Source of the DNA: Apium graveolens
Taxonomy: Eukaryota; Streptophyta; Magnoliopsida; Apiales; Apiaceae
NCBI RefSeq assembly: GCF_009905375.1
Contig: NC_133652.1
Coordinates: 23,985,339 to 24,049,338 of the forward strand
Reading direction: 5' to 3'
DNA: 64,000 nucleotides
Position numbers and translations under genes: made by a program. Position 1 is the first letter of the stretch. Every line of letters begins with the position of its first letter. The notes beneath the pieces are model-generated. The model saw nothing but the letters and a program-made list of their open reading frames with translations. It had not been told where the DNA came from and searched no databases. Positions 45,101 to 56,571 of the stretch are shown here, piece after piece.

Positions 45101-46224
45101 ATGTGCCTTGGGTACCCCTTTGTTTAGTTGGATATGCTTCGGCATACCGGTGTTGCTCCGCGGCTGATCACCGGCGGCAACACACCGTCGTTCGAGGATT
45201 CCAATCTAAATTATGATATTGTTTTAATATTCATAGAATAAATGATTTATCAACTGATTCTGTTTTGGATTAAAAGTATTGATTCTGTTTTGGATTAAAA
45301 ATACTGATTCTGTTTTGGATTAAAGTGAATTGTGGTTTTGATTCAGTTTCTTATTTTTTTGATGATACTTACGTTGTTGTTAAATATCAAAGGTGGTATT
45401 AGTATAGATGAATGATGTTGACTTCAGTATGGAATGTTGTGAGCATCAAAGTTCGTATTGATATCTAATTTGATATGACAGCAACATAAGTATAAATTTC
45501 CAGAGTTCGGTTTTGAGTAAAGTTTATGATTCAATCCATAATCATTGTTTCATGTTATTGTGGTTTACGATATTTCCGTAAACACTGTTTTACGAGTTTT
45601 ATTCTCGTCAAGATTCAAAGTATTGCTGAAGCCTTTCGCTTGAAAATATCAAAAAGAGTTTTATGATTCAGCAATTATGATTTTAAATGTTCTGCTCTAA
45701 TGCAGATATCGGTTTTATATCAAAAGACCCTATATATGCTATAATGATCTTGCTGAGCATTTCTTCCGCTCATACTTGCCTGTTTTTAAATTTAACCTCC
45801 AGTGAGGATTAGCTTGCGCTGTTTAGCTGCGTAATTCGAGGAAGCAAAGAAGAAGCTTTTGGAAGGTGGTTGATCCAGGGTTTACGGGCTAGTGTAAGTT
45901 TTATTGTGTAAAGTTATTTATATTATATTATATATAGTTGTATATTTTATTTGGGCCTAGTATACTTCATTTCGAAGTTATACTAGTGGATTTAGTTTGA
46001 GTTGGAATTTATTAAAAAGAGATTTAAAAGAAAGTGAAAAATTATTTGTGGAATTTGGATTTCTTGTTTCTAGAACTGTAACCTTAAAAGATCTTGGATT
46101 AGTTTGGGGTCATAAATGATAAATATCTTCCGCTGGCTTTTATTATTTGATTTAACAGGTTATTTTGGATTGAGGTTTCATAGTGACGACCAAATCCTCT
46201 GACCCCGGATTTGGGGGCGTGACA
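42159..46224 (+). repeat. 3' LTR of LARD-like element (4066 bp)
   Basis: Collinear with 36984-41047 and nearly identical (see 5' LTR). It ends GGGGGCGTGACA, followed by target duplication TGTTT. Confidence 0.93.
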
Positions 46225-46229
46225 TGTTT

Positions 46230-49200
46230 CGCTTGAAATTTTCCATCAAAGATACATTTAAATGATAGTCAAGACAAATAAGCTTCACAATTAAAGTGAA
46301 AGACTGAATTTGAATTTAAATATGCATATGTGTCGTTATAAAAAATCTGTGGTGGTTATAAAAGTGAAACACTTAGCTCATGGAGTAAATTTTTAATTCA
46401 TAAAATTTCAATAACCTCATTTGCAATAGCTTTGTATTCACCCTCTAGAATAGATCCTGAGACACAAAATTTTAAGTTGACTTTCAATAGATAGGATTCG
46501 AGGCTAAATAAACAACATATCCGGTGGTAGAGCTACATGTATCATAATCTACATCCCAATATTAATCACCTAAGGTTCTAAGTGTAAGGTTATAATTTTT
46601 ATTTAGGTAGAGATCGTGATGGATAGTACCTTTCTAGTATGTGAGAACTCGTTTAAGATCATTCCAATATGTATTTCAGTTGGAGAATGCATTACAGAGA
46701 TAACCGATTTACAACGAAGCACATGTCAGAACACGTAATGGATAGGTATTGCAAGCCTTCAAAAATTTGACGATAAGGCATTGGATCAATTTGAGAAGTG
46801 CAATCTATGTAAGTAAGAGGGAAGAACACATAGGTGTAAATGTATCTTAAAATAATACATCTTGTGTAGGGCTAGTAAGTCATAGATATGCATTATATGT
46901 GAGAAAAAATTCTCTTTGGGAGTAGGGATTACCTCAATCCCAAGAAAAGTGTTGAGTTCGTCATAGTTCCTAGAGAGAGAATTTGTTATCTAACTATTGA
47001 ATGAAATTTTGTAGAAAGTCATTGTTGTCACTTGAAACTACAATATCATCAATGTGCATAATTAAGAAAATAATAATGTCATGAGAGTTATATATGATCT
47101 TGGAGGCATCAACAAGTGAGTTGCAAGAAAAAATTAAGTAAAAAACTTTTGAGCTTTTTGTTCCACACATGAGGTACTTTTCTGAGGCCATAAATTGCTT
47201 TAACATAGGTGGCACATGTTTGGGACAAGAAGAATGAACAAAGACCAAGTGTTGTGTCCTGAACACTTTATCGTCGAGTATACTATTAAGAAATGCAATA
47301 TTTATGTCAAGTTGACGAAAAGCACAGCCATATGACAGAAAAAGAGTAATTTTCATGCAAATTGTAACTAGTTTTGTGAAATGACTGAAAGTTAATGATA
47401 AATCCATTCCTTATCGCTGTTGGAAACCCCCTTGAACCACTTGTGCTTTGTATGTTTGGACTGGACTATATGCATTTCTTTTAATGCGAATCACCCACTT
47501 ACAGGCAATTATACTCTGGTTAGTTTTGGGCACCATGTTTCATATGTCATTATGAACTTGGGCGTCATACATATGAAATGGAGAGACACCAATTAATATC
47601 ATTCGATGCTTGACTCACACATGTTAATTCAAATATTGGCGGAATGAGATGGGATGTAGTATAGTTAACAAAGAAGTTATCAAAGTACTTTAAATTAGAC
47701 TTCCAGTCTTATAAATATGGGAGGAAGAGCTGAGGATTCAATAAAAATATCAGTAATATTGGATGAATCGCCGATAATTGATAAGGAAGGACTGTGCAAT
47801 GATGTGGCAGATGATAATGCTATACTTTTATATCTTTCAAACTGTTGAGATACTCGTAAAATGGTGATTCTGGTGCTGGAGTTATAAATGGAGCTTGTGA
47901 TTGGCTAGTAGTAGAGGAAGTATGATAGATTAATGGGAAGTGGTATTTGGACAAGATTTTGAAATTGGATAATGTTGAAGTATCTAGCAATAGATCTCGG
48001 CATTCTGTGATACAGTTGGATGACAAAATGATGAAACCTCTCCATAAACCTGACATGTCAGAAAAAAGAATGGGGACTTAATAATGGAGAAGGTGATATA
48101 GTAGTGTTAATCATTTATCTTTTAATTACAAATCTGTTATGCCTACATCCATGCCACCTCCCTCTTTTCCTAACTTGCCCATATTACCAATGAATGTCAT
48201 GCCTATATGCACATAATATAAATGTACAATTTGCTAATATGCCATTTACACAAAATGCTTATTATGCTGCATTCAATATGCCACAAATGCCATTTAACAT
48301 GCCTTATTGGAATAACATGTTTGCACAATCTATGCCATATCATGTTAAAATTACATGGAGACTTATGAAGTTAAGTAATTCAAGTTTGGACAACATGGTC
48401 ATGAGGATAATTTAGGTGTGACCATTATGTTCATGGGTATGAAGTGGTGTTGTAAAATGTGATATCACAAGAAAATTAAATAGAGTGAATTTCTACATAC
48501 GCCCTTCATTATGATATTCCAAGAAAATTGAATAGCCCCCAGATTAATTTTGGTGCTGGTAATGTTTTAAACTTAATCTTTTTTTTTGTTATTGCAAAGT
48601 TTTTATCACACAAATTCTTATATAATTGTTAAATATGGTGCAACTTGAAAGTTAATTATAAATTAACTATATTGTTATACTGAGTATCGGACTTAGAGCT
48701 GATAGTTTGATCACTCATATACACAATTAAAATAGCTTAACTAAATGTATAAAAATTAGAAAACAAAACAAAGTTGATTGCATTTTTTTCAACATTGAAA
48801 GACATTACATACAGATATTTAAAATAGATAATCAACTGAGAAATATCTAAAAACAAATCTAGCTAGCTTCCCAATAATACTCCACCACCCATACTCCTCA
48901 TAAAGCTGAATAAGTTATACGATCAAGTCTGTTGATGCTAATATGTGTTCACAATAACGTGTCTTTAACTAAATAAAACAAATATTAATTATTAAATTTT
49001 AGATTATTTCCAACAATCACCACCTTAATTTGAAATTTATCATAAACCTGTTCGGATTTCAATTTAACCGGTTTGACTTTCAACTTAACTGGTGTGTCTT
49101 TTAACTATTTTGCCGCTATTCTGCCCGTCCGGCACTTCCTATTTGCCCAACTATCATGTTTTAATTATTTTCCAATATGCACGATACTATTGTCTATAAT

Positions 49201-49380
49201 AAAGTTGCTTCATCATTCTTGATATGTGGAAATGTTTACTTCATGTCTCTATTCTTTATCTTGTCGTGCTTTATGATATTCTGGAGCATAGTATCCATAG
49301 GTATTACAGTTGTAACACTTTATCTTTTGAGGATCAGACTCAGAATCGGTACTTTAATTAATTTCATTAACAGATTTTAT
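46230..49380 (-). pseudogene. Ancient copia pol/gag relic (minus strand)
   Basis: Read right to left, it holds a gag zinc-knuckle relic (KIKCYNCNTYGYYAPEYHKA, about 49330-49260, with His and last Cys changed); a post-integrase segment (LSSNCITECRDLLLD, about 48040-47980); a reverse transcriptase (RQLDINIAFLNSILDDKVF near 47310, HIDDIVVSSDN near 47055); and an RNase H relic (STTGYVVYLASN, about 46540-46500, and a broken SRSSTEAEY-like region near 46430). The copia signature order gag-IN-RT-RH is kept, but every domain is broken by stops and frameshifts. Ale/Retrofit-like wording of the RT suggests a lineage different from the SIRE-like elements. The LARD-like element cut off its last part, now at 36834-36983. 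Confidence 0.75.
48110..48420 (+). other. Met/Pro/Asn-rich open stretch, origin unknown
   Basis: A plus-strand frame with repeated MP-X-MPF-like triplets (NMPQMPFNMPYWNNMFAQSM) inside the copia relic region. No recognised domain. It may be a fragment of another element's gag, or low-complexity chance. Confidence 0.25.
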
Positions 49381-49387
49381 TAATAGA

Positions 49388-49449
49388 CCGTTTATAGCAT
49401 AGCATAGTGTTATGACTGTGATTCCTGGTCATTCTAATAAATTTATGGC
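49388..49449 (+). repeat. Three-copy unit, copy B, left fragment
   Basis: ACCGTTTATAGC...TTTATGGC, matching 4163-4222. It is interrupted at ATGGC by the copia element and resumes at 57783. ATGGC (49445-49449 and 57778-57782) is the 5-bp target duplication. Confidence 0.9.
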
Positions 49450-50653
49450 TGTAACTCCTTAGTTTTGATGATCACATCACAGCAAGCCATCATGTTATTA
49501 TTTAAGAATGTCTGCAGGATATAACAGCTTAATGCCATTGTTGTTTAAGTATCATGATAGCAAGCTATCATAAGACAGTAATCTATTTCAGCAAGCTATG
49601 ATCACGATTGTCAGAATAACAGCAAGCCAAGATGCACAATCCAGATTCAACAAGGAAGTCGAATCTCATGGAGATTTTATAGGATCTTTATATATATCAG
49701 TTGTAAGGACTTCTCTAATATAATATACGTGCATGATATATATAGAGCTCAATTATAAATCGTTTTTAATCATTCAAATTGATTTCCTAAAGAATAGGAG
49801 TTTGTTTCTCTTTCAAACTCTTTCTCTTATCTTCTTACTAAAATGTTTTATCCTCTACTAAATAGAAGAGATATTTTCTGTACGTTGGACATCTTTCTTT
49901 CTCTTCTATCTAACGTACACATGAACGTTGGAAACCATCCCAACGATCTTACACGGTAGAATTGGATTCTAGCCGTTGTAATTTGTTGAGGCTGTTTTCA
50001 AACATTAATGTGTGGTTATATAAGAGGTTTTCTTGCAGTTTTATAATGGACAACTTTTGCAAGCAAGAACACATACAACTCCTGATCTTTATTGATTTCA
50101 AAATAATCTCGAGCTCTAAATATATACACGTGTTTCATCTTAGAGAGAGTTTATAGTTTGAGTTGTAAACTTTATCATTGATTTGTATTGTTCAAATTAT
50201 ATTGATTAGTTGCTGGATAAGTTGGCTAGGGAAACAAGGGTTTAGTGGTACTTGCTAGAGGAGTTTGTACTACGGGGTAGTATAGTACTTAGAGAGCAGG
50301 TTCTTAAACAGGGTTTCAGCAAGCCATTATCAGCAGCTGGGATAAAGGGAGATATATTGTTGTATCTTGTAGTTGTTACCTTCATTGATCAATATTATAT
50401 TCTCTTACCAAGTTGGTAAGGGACCAGGACGTAGACCATAGGGGCTTAGGGGTCGAACCTGGCTAAAATTCTGTGTGTTCTATTTACTTTCCTGCACATT
50501 ATTTTCTGCATTGCATTTAGTCATCTCAGCTTACTATCATTATCAGATTATAGTTCAGTTGCTAAAATCTCAGTAAGCTATTATCGGGTAAAATTTAAAA
50601 GTAATCCTAGTTAGCCATAATCACCTATTCCCCCCCCTCTAGGTGTAATTTCA
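49450..50653 (+). repeat. 5' LTR of copia element
   Basis: TGTAACTCCTTAG...GGTGTAATTTCA, 1204 bp. Compared with the 3' LTR I count roughly two dozen differences by eye, most of them C/T or A/G transitions. It contains recurring AGCAAGCYAT boxes. Confidence 0.95.
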
Positions 50654-50655
50654 GT

Positions 50656-50667
50656 TGGTATCAGAGC
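50656..50667 (+). promoter_or_regulatory. Primer binding site (initiator tRNA-Met)
   Basis: TGGTATCAGAGC, two bases after the LTR end. The gag ATG follows only 46 bp downstream, so the leader is very short. Confidence 0.93.
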
Positions 50668-50712
50668 TTTGGTATACTGATCTTTCTGTAACAGGAATAG
50701 TATTCGATCGAA

Positions 50713-52792
50713 ATGGCTGACAAATATCCCGAAGGAACCTCAGATTACCGAGCACCTCTCTTGCTTGGTACAGAAAACTATAACTGGTGGAAAGGTCACA
50801 TGGAAGTGTATCTATCCAGGGAGCCACTAGCCTTGAGAGTTGTTCAGAAGGGTCCTTTTGAGTTTAAGGACAAAGAAGGCAAAGTGAAAGACGTTGATGA
50901 TCTCACAGAGGCTGAACTAATCAAATATAGCTTCAACGGAAAGGCTAGGAATTCTCTCATGAATGGGTTATGTCCTAGTGAATGTGATAAAGTCTCTTCA
51001 TGCAAATCAGCTAAAGAGATATGGGATACTCTGGAATTGTATCACGAAGGATCCAAGAGTTTAAGAAAGGTGAAATTGAGTAAACTAATGAATGAGTTTG
51101 GAAATTTCAAGCTTCAAGACGGAGAAACTATTCGAGAAAGTCAAGCTAGATTCCAGATAAATCTGAATGCCTTAAAGCAGCTTGGCAAACATATCCCACA
51201 AGAGGAAATCAACATGAAGATACTTAGTGCTGTGCCATTTATCTATGAACCAAAGGTAACAGCTCTAGAATCTTCTCCAACTATAGATACTATGGATCAA
51301 TTGGCTGTTTTTGCAGAATTGGAACAATTTGAAAGCAAAATCAAGGAAAGCCAATCAAGTTCTATGCAAGCTCCAGTTGCTCAAATGAAGCAATTAGCTC
51401 TTCACACTAATGATAGCTTACTGGAATCTGAAGATGAGTCAGACGAAGAACTAGCTTTAATATCCAGGAAGATCAGAAAGATGATCGAGAAGAAGAACAA
51501 GCTGAAAAGAGATAAAGGCAGATTTTCCAACAACAAGAAGCCCAACAAGGATTCTAAAGATCAGACATGCTTTGAATATGGAAAGCCAGGCCATTATAAG
51601 CGGGACTGCTACAAATTGAAGTCAAAACAGCAAAATGTCTTCAAGGATAAGAAGAAAGCTAAAGCTCTAATGACTTGGAGTGATGATGACTCGGTTTCCA
51701 GTGATGATTCAAGTGGAGACATGGTCAATCTTGCCCTAGTTGGACTTGATGATGATTCTGTTCGAGGAAATTCAGAAAGTGGATACCTAGAAAGTGATTC
51801 AGAAGAAGATCAGAGTGAGGTAAACTCTTGTAAATATAATTTATCTTCTGAAAATATTGTTTTGGAACCACTAACCATGCAGGAATGTAAGAATGTATCT
51901 ATGGGTGAATATTATTCTCTTAATTTATCTTCTGAAAATATTGTTTTGGAACCACTAACCATGCAGGAATGTAAGAATGTATCTAAAAGAGAAGAATAAT
52001 TATCTCAAGACTATGGTTCAAGATTTGATGAGCAAAGTAGATACTTGGATTGACAAGAAGGTACCTACACAAGCTGACAAAGAGGCTGAAATCAAGGATC
52101 TTCAAGCTAAAGTTAGTCATGTGGAAAACTTCAACAAAATTCTCCTCAAAAGAAACAAGACTCAGTTAATGGAGATCACAGAGTTAAAGAAGGAGATTGA
52201 AGCAAGGGATGAATGTTTGGAGCTGTTCAAACTCAGAGAATCAATAGATGCAACACCTTCAAATCAAGCAGAAGAACCATCTCAGCAAGCTGAAATCATA
52301 AGTCAGCAAGCTGAAAAGATTGATCTGCTCACAAAGGAAGTTGAGGATCTGAAAAAGGGCATGGGATCGTTTGTTCAAGGAGAAGAAAGTCTCAAATCTA
52401 TGATGAACAACACAAATATTCCATTGGCCAGAGAAGGAATTGGAATGAATGCAAACAAGAAGGACAAAGCTCTAAGATATGAAGGAAAACATGGCATACC
52501 CTATGATTATGCTATGCCTTGGAAGATATGCAACAGATGTGGAAAGAAAGGGCATCTTGAAAAGCATTGCAAAGTTCAGAATGGACAAAAATTATACCAT
52601 GGAGGAAACAAACAGAAAACAACTTACTATGATCAGAATGGCAGAACAAAGACAGCTTACCATCATCAGGCTGGCAGAGTTAAATCACCTAGATTTATCC
52701 AAAAATGGATAAAGAAATCTGATTTACATGTTTTATATGTTTTATCTGCTAACCATGTCGGACCCAACAAACTTTGGGTACTAAAAGGTTGA
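50713..52792 (+). pseudogene. Copia gag, frameshifted, with in-frame 84-bp duplication
   Basis: Gag forms the virus-like particle. The first frame (50713-51999) has the N-terminal gag domain (ENYNWWKGHM at about residues 22-31; AKEIWDTLELYHEGSKSL), then a zinc knuckle in which the second Cys is Tyr (CFEYGKPGHYKRDC, about 51569), then the TWSDDDS acidic segment. An 84-bp tandem duplication (51838-52005 region; NLSSENIVLEPLTMQECKNV twice) keeps frame. Immediately after it, near 51984, the frame shifts to the one read as 51977-52792. That part has a coiled-coil stretch, SQQAE repeats and an intact second knuckle (CNRCGKKGHLEKHC, about 52530). It ends at TGA 52790-52792. Confidence 0.9.
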
Positions 52793-52813
52793 GTTGTTTT
52801 ATTTGTTTTGTAG

Positions 52814-55800
52814 ATGTGTCTTGCCGCTCGAGTCAAATCAACTCAATGGATTTTAGATAGCGGATGTACTAGACATATGAGTGGAGACAAAGCACAATTC
52901 TTGAGTCTTCAGATGAAAAAGGGTGGAAGAGTGACTATTGGTGATAGCAAAACTCTTCAAATCCTTGGAAAAGGTAAAATAGGTAATAAACACATTTCAA
53001 TTGATAAAGTTCAATATGTTAAAGGCCTTAAATATAATCTGCTTAGCATAAGTCAGTTATATGATGATGGTCATACTGTTAACTTTGGTATTGATAAGTG
53101 TATTATTACTATTGGTACTAACAAAGTCCCCCTAGTTGCTAGAAGGGAAGGAAATATATATATTTTGGACTTTGAGTTGCAGAAAACAGCTTGCTGTCTT
53201 GCTGCAATAGACACTGATCCTTATGTTTGGCATAGAAGATTGGGTCATGCTCACATGGACTTACTTAACAAGCTTTCAAAGAAGAAGCTAGTCAGAGGTT
53301 TACCCAAAATCAAGTATGTCAAGACTGAGGTGTGTTCGGCATGCCAATTAGGCAAGCAAATTAGAAGTACTCACAAAGCAAAGAAAATGGTATCTACTTC
53401 TAAACCCTTAGAACTTTTACATTTAGACTTATTTGGTCCAGAAGCTTATAAAAGTATAGGAGGTAAGCAATATGGTTTTGTAATTGTTGATGATTATTCT
53501 CGTTTTACATGGGTATTGTTTCTTAGAACTAAAGATGCTGCTTTTAATGAGTTTGAGAAACTAATTAAATTACTTGAGAATAAGCTCAATACAAAGCTTG
53601 TAGGAATAAGGAGTGATCGAGGTGGTGAATTCCAAAAATACTTTGTTACTTATTGTGAAGAAAGAGGAATATCACATGAATTCTCGGCTCCAAGGACTCC
53701 ACAACAAAATGGTGTGGTGGAACGCAAGAATAGGTCACTGCAAAAGACAGCAAGGACTTTGTTGCAAGAAAGCAAGTTACCTAGAAGTTTTTGGGCAGAA
53801 GCAGTCAACACAGCATGCTATGTTCTGAATAGAGTATTGATAAGACCTATTTTGGAAAAGACTCCATATGAATTGCTCAAGAAAAAGAGGCCCAACATCA
53901 GTTACTTCAGAATCTTTGGCTCAAAGTGTTTTGTGCTCAAGACAATTGGTAATGATGGTAAATTTGATGCTAAATCTTATGAAGCTATTTTTCTTGGTTA
54001 TTCTATGAATAGTAAAACCTATAGAGTTTATAATTTGTCTAAGCATATTGTTGAGGAATCTATAGATGTTACTTTTCAAGAACCTAACAATGATCTTCCA
54101 AGAGACGAGGAAGATGATGCAGGTGAAGCTGGACAACAGCAAGCTGAAACAGAGAAGGCTACTCCAAAATAGCAAGCTGAAACAGAGACTGATTCTGGAA
54201 AACAGCAAGCTGAAATTGAAACTGCCTCAGGAAATCAGCAAGCAGAACCTTCTACTCCAGTTGATGATGTAATTGTAAAGATGGCAAAGATGACTCTTGA
54301 TGGTCCTAGAGGAAATAGAGCAAAGGATAAAATGCCAATCTATGATGGTGAAGACTTAGCTCCTCCATCTAAGATAAGGAAGACTTCACATGAAGATATT
54401 GCAAAGCATTCATTGACGAAAGCTACACGGACAGTAAAGAATCAACCTCCAGAACTGGTTATTGGTGATATTTCTGATGGTCTCAAGACAAGAAAAGGCA
54501 CTGCAAACTTTTGTGCTTATGCTGCATTTTTAGCTCAAGAGGAACCCAAGAATGTCAAAGAAGCACTTGAAGATGAAAATTGGATCACGGCTATGCAAGA
54601 AGAACTCAATCAATTCGAACGATGTGATGTTTGGGAACTGGTCAAGCCACCAAAGGATGCTTCAATCATTGGTACATAATGGATTTTCAAGAATAAAGTG
54701 GATGAATTTGGTACTGTTACTCGAAATAAAGCAAGGCTCGTAGCCCAAGGGTACAACCAACAAGAAGGCATTGACTTTGATCAAACTTATGCTCCAGTAG
54801 CTAGATTAGAATTAATTAGGATGCTTCTTGCTTATGCATGCTACAAGAAGATCAAGCTACATCAAATGGACGTCAAAAGTGCTTTTCTTAATGGATTTCT
54901 GGAAGAGGAAGTTTATGTTAAGCAACCCCCTGGTTTTGAACATGAACAACATCCGGACTATATTTACAAGCTCAAGAAGGCATTATATAGCTTAAAGCAA
55001 GCACCAAGGGCTTGGTACAAGAGGCTTAGTAAGTTTTTGATCAAAAATGGCTTCATTTGAGGTAAAATTGATCCCACTTTATTTACTAAGCAAAATGGTA
55101 ATGATATTTTGGTTGTCCAGATATATGTAGATGATATAATCTTTGGATCCACTAATGATTCTATGTGTGAGTGGTTTTCTAAGTGTATGAGCAGTGAATT
55201 TGACATGAGCATGATGGGTGAGCTCAATTATTTCTTGGGGCTCCAAATTAAACAATCTAAAGATGGAATTTATGTGCATCGATCAAAATATGTCAAGAAT
55301 TTGCTGACCAGATTTGGTTTTGACAATGTCAAGCCGAAATCTACTCCAATGAATCAAAATAGCAAGCTGACATCAGATGAAAAAGGTAAAGATGTTGATA
55401 TCAAGAAGTATAGAGGTATGATTGGTAGTCTTTTATATCTTACTGCTTCTCGGCCAGATATTATGTATAGTGTATGTGTTTGTGCTCGTTTTCAAGCTAA
55501 ACCTAAGGAATCACACTTAAATGCAGTTAAAAGAATATTTTGATATTTAAGTGGGACTATTAATCTTGGGTTATTTTATCCTATTACAAGCATATTTGAT
55601 CTTGTGGGGTATAGTGATGCTGACTATGCAGGTTGTCAAACTGATAGAAAGAGCACAAGTGGTGTTTGTACATATTTAGGACAAAGTCTCGTATCTTGGC
55701 AAAGTAAGAAACAAACTTCAGTTGCATTATCCACAGCAGAAGGTGAGTATTTGGCAGCTGGTAGCTGTTGCTCTCAAATTTTGTGGATAATTCAGACTCT

Positions 55801-56065
55801 ACGAGATTTTGGAATCAAGTGTGGCAAAGTTCCAATCTATTGTGACAACACTAGCACCATCAACATATCAAAGAATCCGGTTAATCACTCAAGAACCAAG
55901 CATATTGATGTTCGTCATCATTTCTTGAGAGATAATGCTGCCAAAGGTAATATTGAATTAGTTTTTGTACCTACTGAATATCAATTGGCAGATATCTTTA
56001 CAAAACCCCTTGGCAAAGCAAGATTTTCTACCATTCGAAGGGAACTTGGCATGTGCAGTGTATAA
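52814..56065 (+). pseudogene. Copia pol (protease, integrase, RT, RNase H), four in-frame stops
   Basis: Pol lies in the same frame as the second part of gag, separated by TGA (52790) and TAG (52811). Domains in order: protease (WILDSGCTRHMSG, about 52847); GAG-pre-integrase (HRRLGHAH ... CSACQLGK); integrase core (VDDYSRFTWVLF, SDRGGEF, PQQNGVVERKNR); a Gln-Gln-Ala-Glu-repeat linker; reverse transcriptase (QMDVKSAFLNG, about 54866; catalytic YVDD at 55124-55135); and RNase H (SDADYAGC, STAEGEYLAA, KHIDVRHHFLRD). Single-base stops interrupt it at 54170-54172 (TAG), 54677-54679 (TAA), 55058-55060 (TGA) and 55541-55543 (TGA), with the frame unchanged throughout. Usual length for a copia pol. 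Confidence 0.93.
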
Positions 56066-56571
56066 TAGCAAGCTATCTTTGGAAATTTGGTAATGTTAGC
56101 TTACTATCATTTTTCATATTAGCTTACTATGATTGGTTGTTTAAATGATATTTTTGTGATTAATTTTGTTTTATATGTCACTATCTGTTTTTGATGATAT
56201 AAGGGGGAGAACTTAGGAGAATTTAATTTCTTTTAAGTACTTAGTCTCTGAAGAACTGGATTTAGTTTCTGAACTTGATTTACTTTTTGTTGAAGTATCT
56301 GTAGTTTTTAAGACTTGTTGCATCTGGTACTTGATTTGATTTTTATCTGTTTATTTGGTGTGGTAAAACTTGTTGATGGATGTTTTGGTTTAAGACTTGG
56401 TTATGCTGATGCTTCTAATATTTGAAATATGTTTAATTGTTTTTACATTTAGAAGTTTATTATGCTAATTGTGATATCTTTAGTTTTATTTTATATTTTG
56501 AGATATGCATAGATTTAGGGGGAGTTTTTATAATTCTCCTAAATGTGTGTAATCATCAAAAAGGGGGAGAT
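56066..56571 (+). other. Copia 3' untranslated region and polypurine tract
   Basis: No envelope-like ORF. Contains TTAGCTTACTATCAT-like boxes, the reverse complement of the AGCAAGC boxes of the LTR, several AAGGGGGAGA-like purine runs (56200 and 56558) and ends at the LTR. Confidence 0.8.

Larger units (their letters stand above)
36984..46224 (+). mobile_element. Large non-coding LTR retrotransposon (LARD-like)
   Basis: Two LTRs of 4064 and 4066 bp flank an internal region of only 1111 bp that has a PBS but no gag or pol. The 5-bp target duplication TGTTT is at 36979-36983 and 46225-46229. LTRs begin TGTAATATCCC and end GGGGGCGTGACA. This structure, with long LTRs and a non-coding interior, is that of a LARD, which must rely on proteins from an autonomous relative, probably Ty3/gypsy. 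It is inserted into an old copia relic. Confidence 0.9.

Noticed and set aside
36984..46224. Tandem segmental duplication of about 5.2 kb
   Set aside because: TG/CA ends, a PBS after the first copy and TGTTT target duplications show that the two copies are LTRs of one element.
49962..50156. 64-aa frame in the copia LTR, also at 57084-57278
   Set aside because: It is LTR sequence present twice by nature, with no domain.
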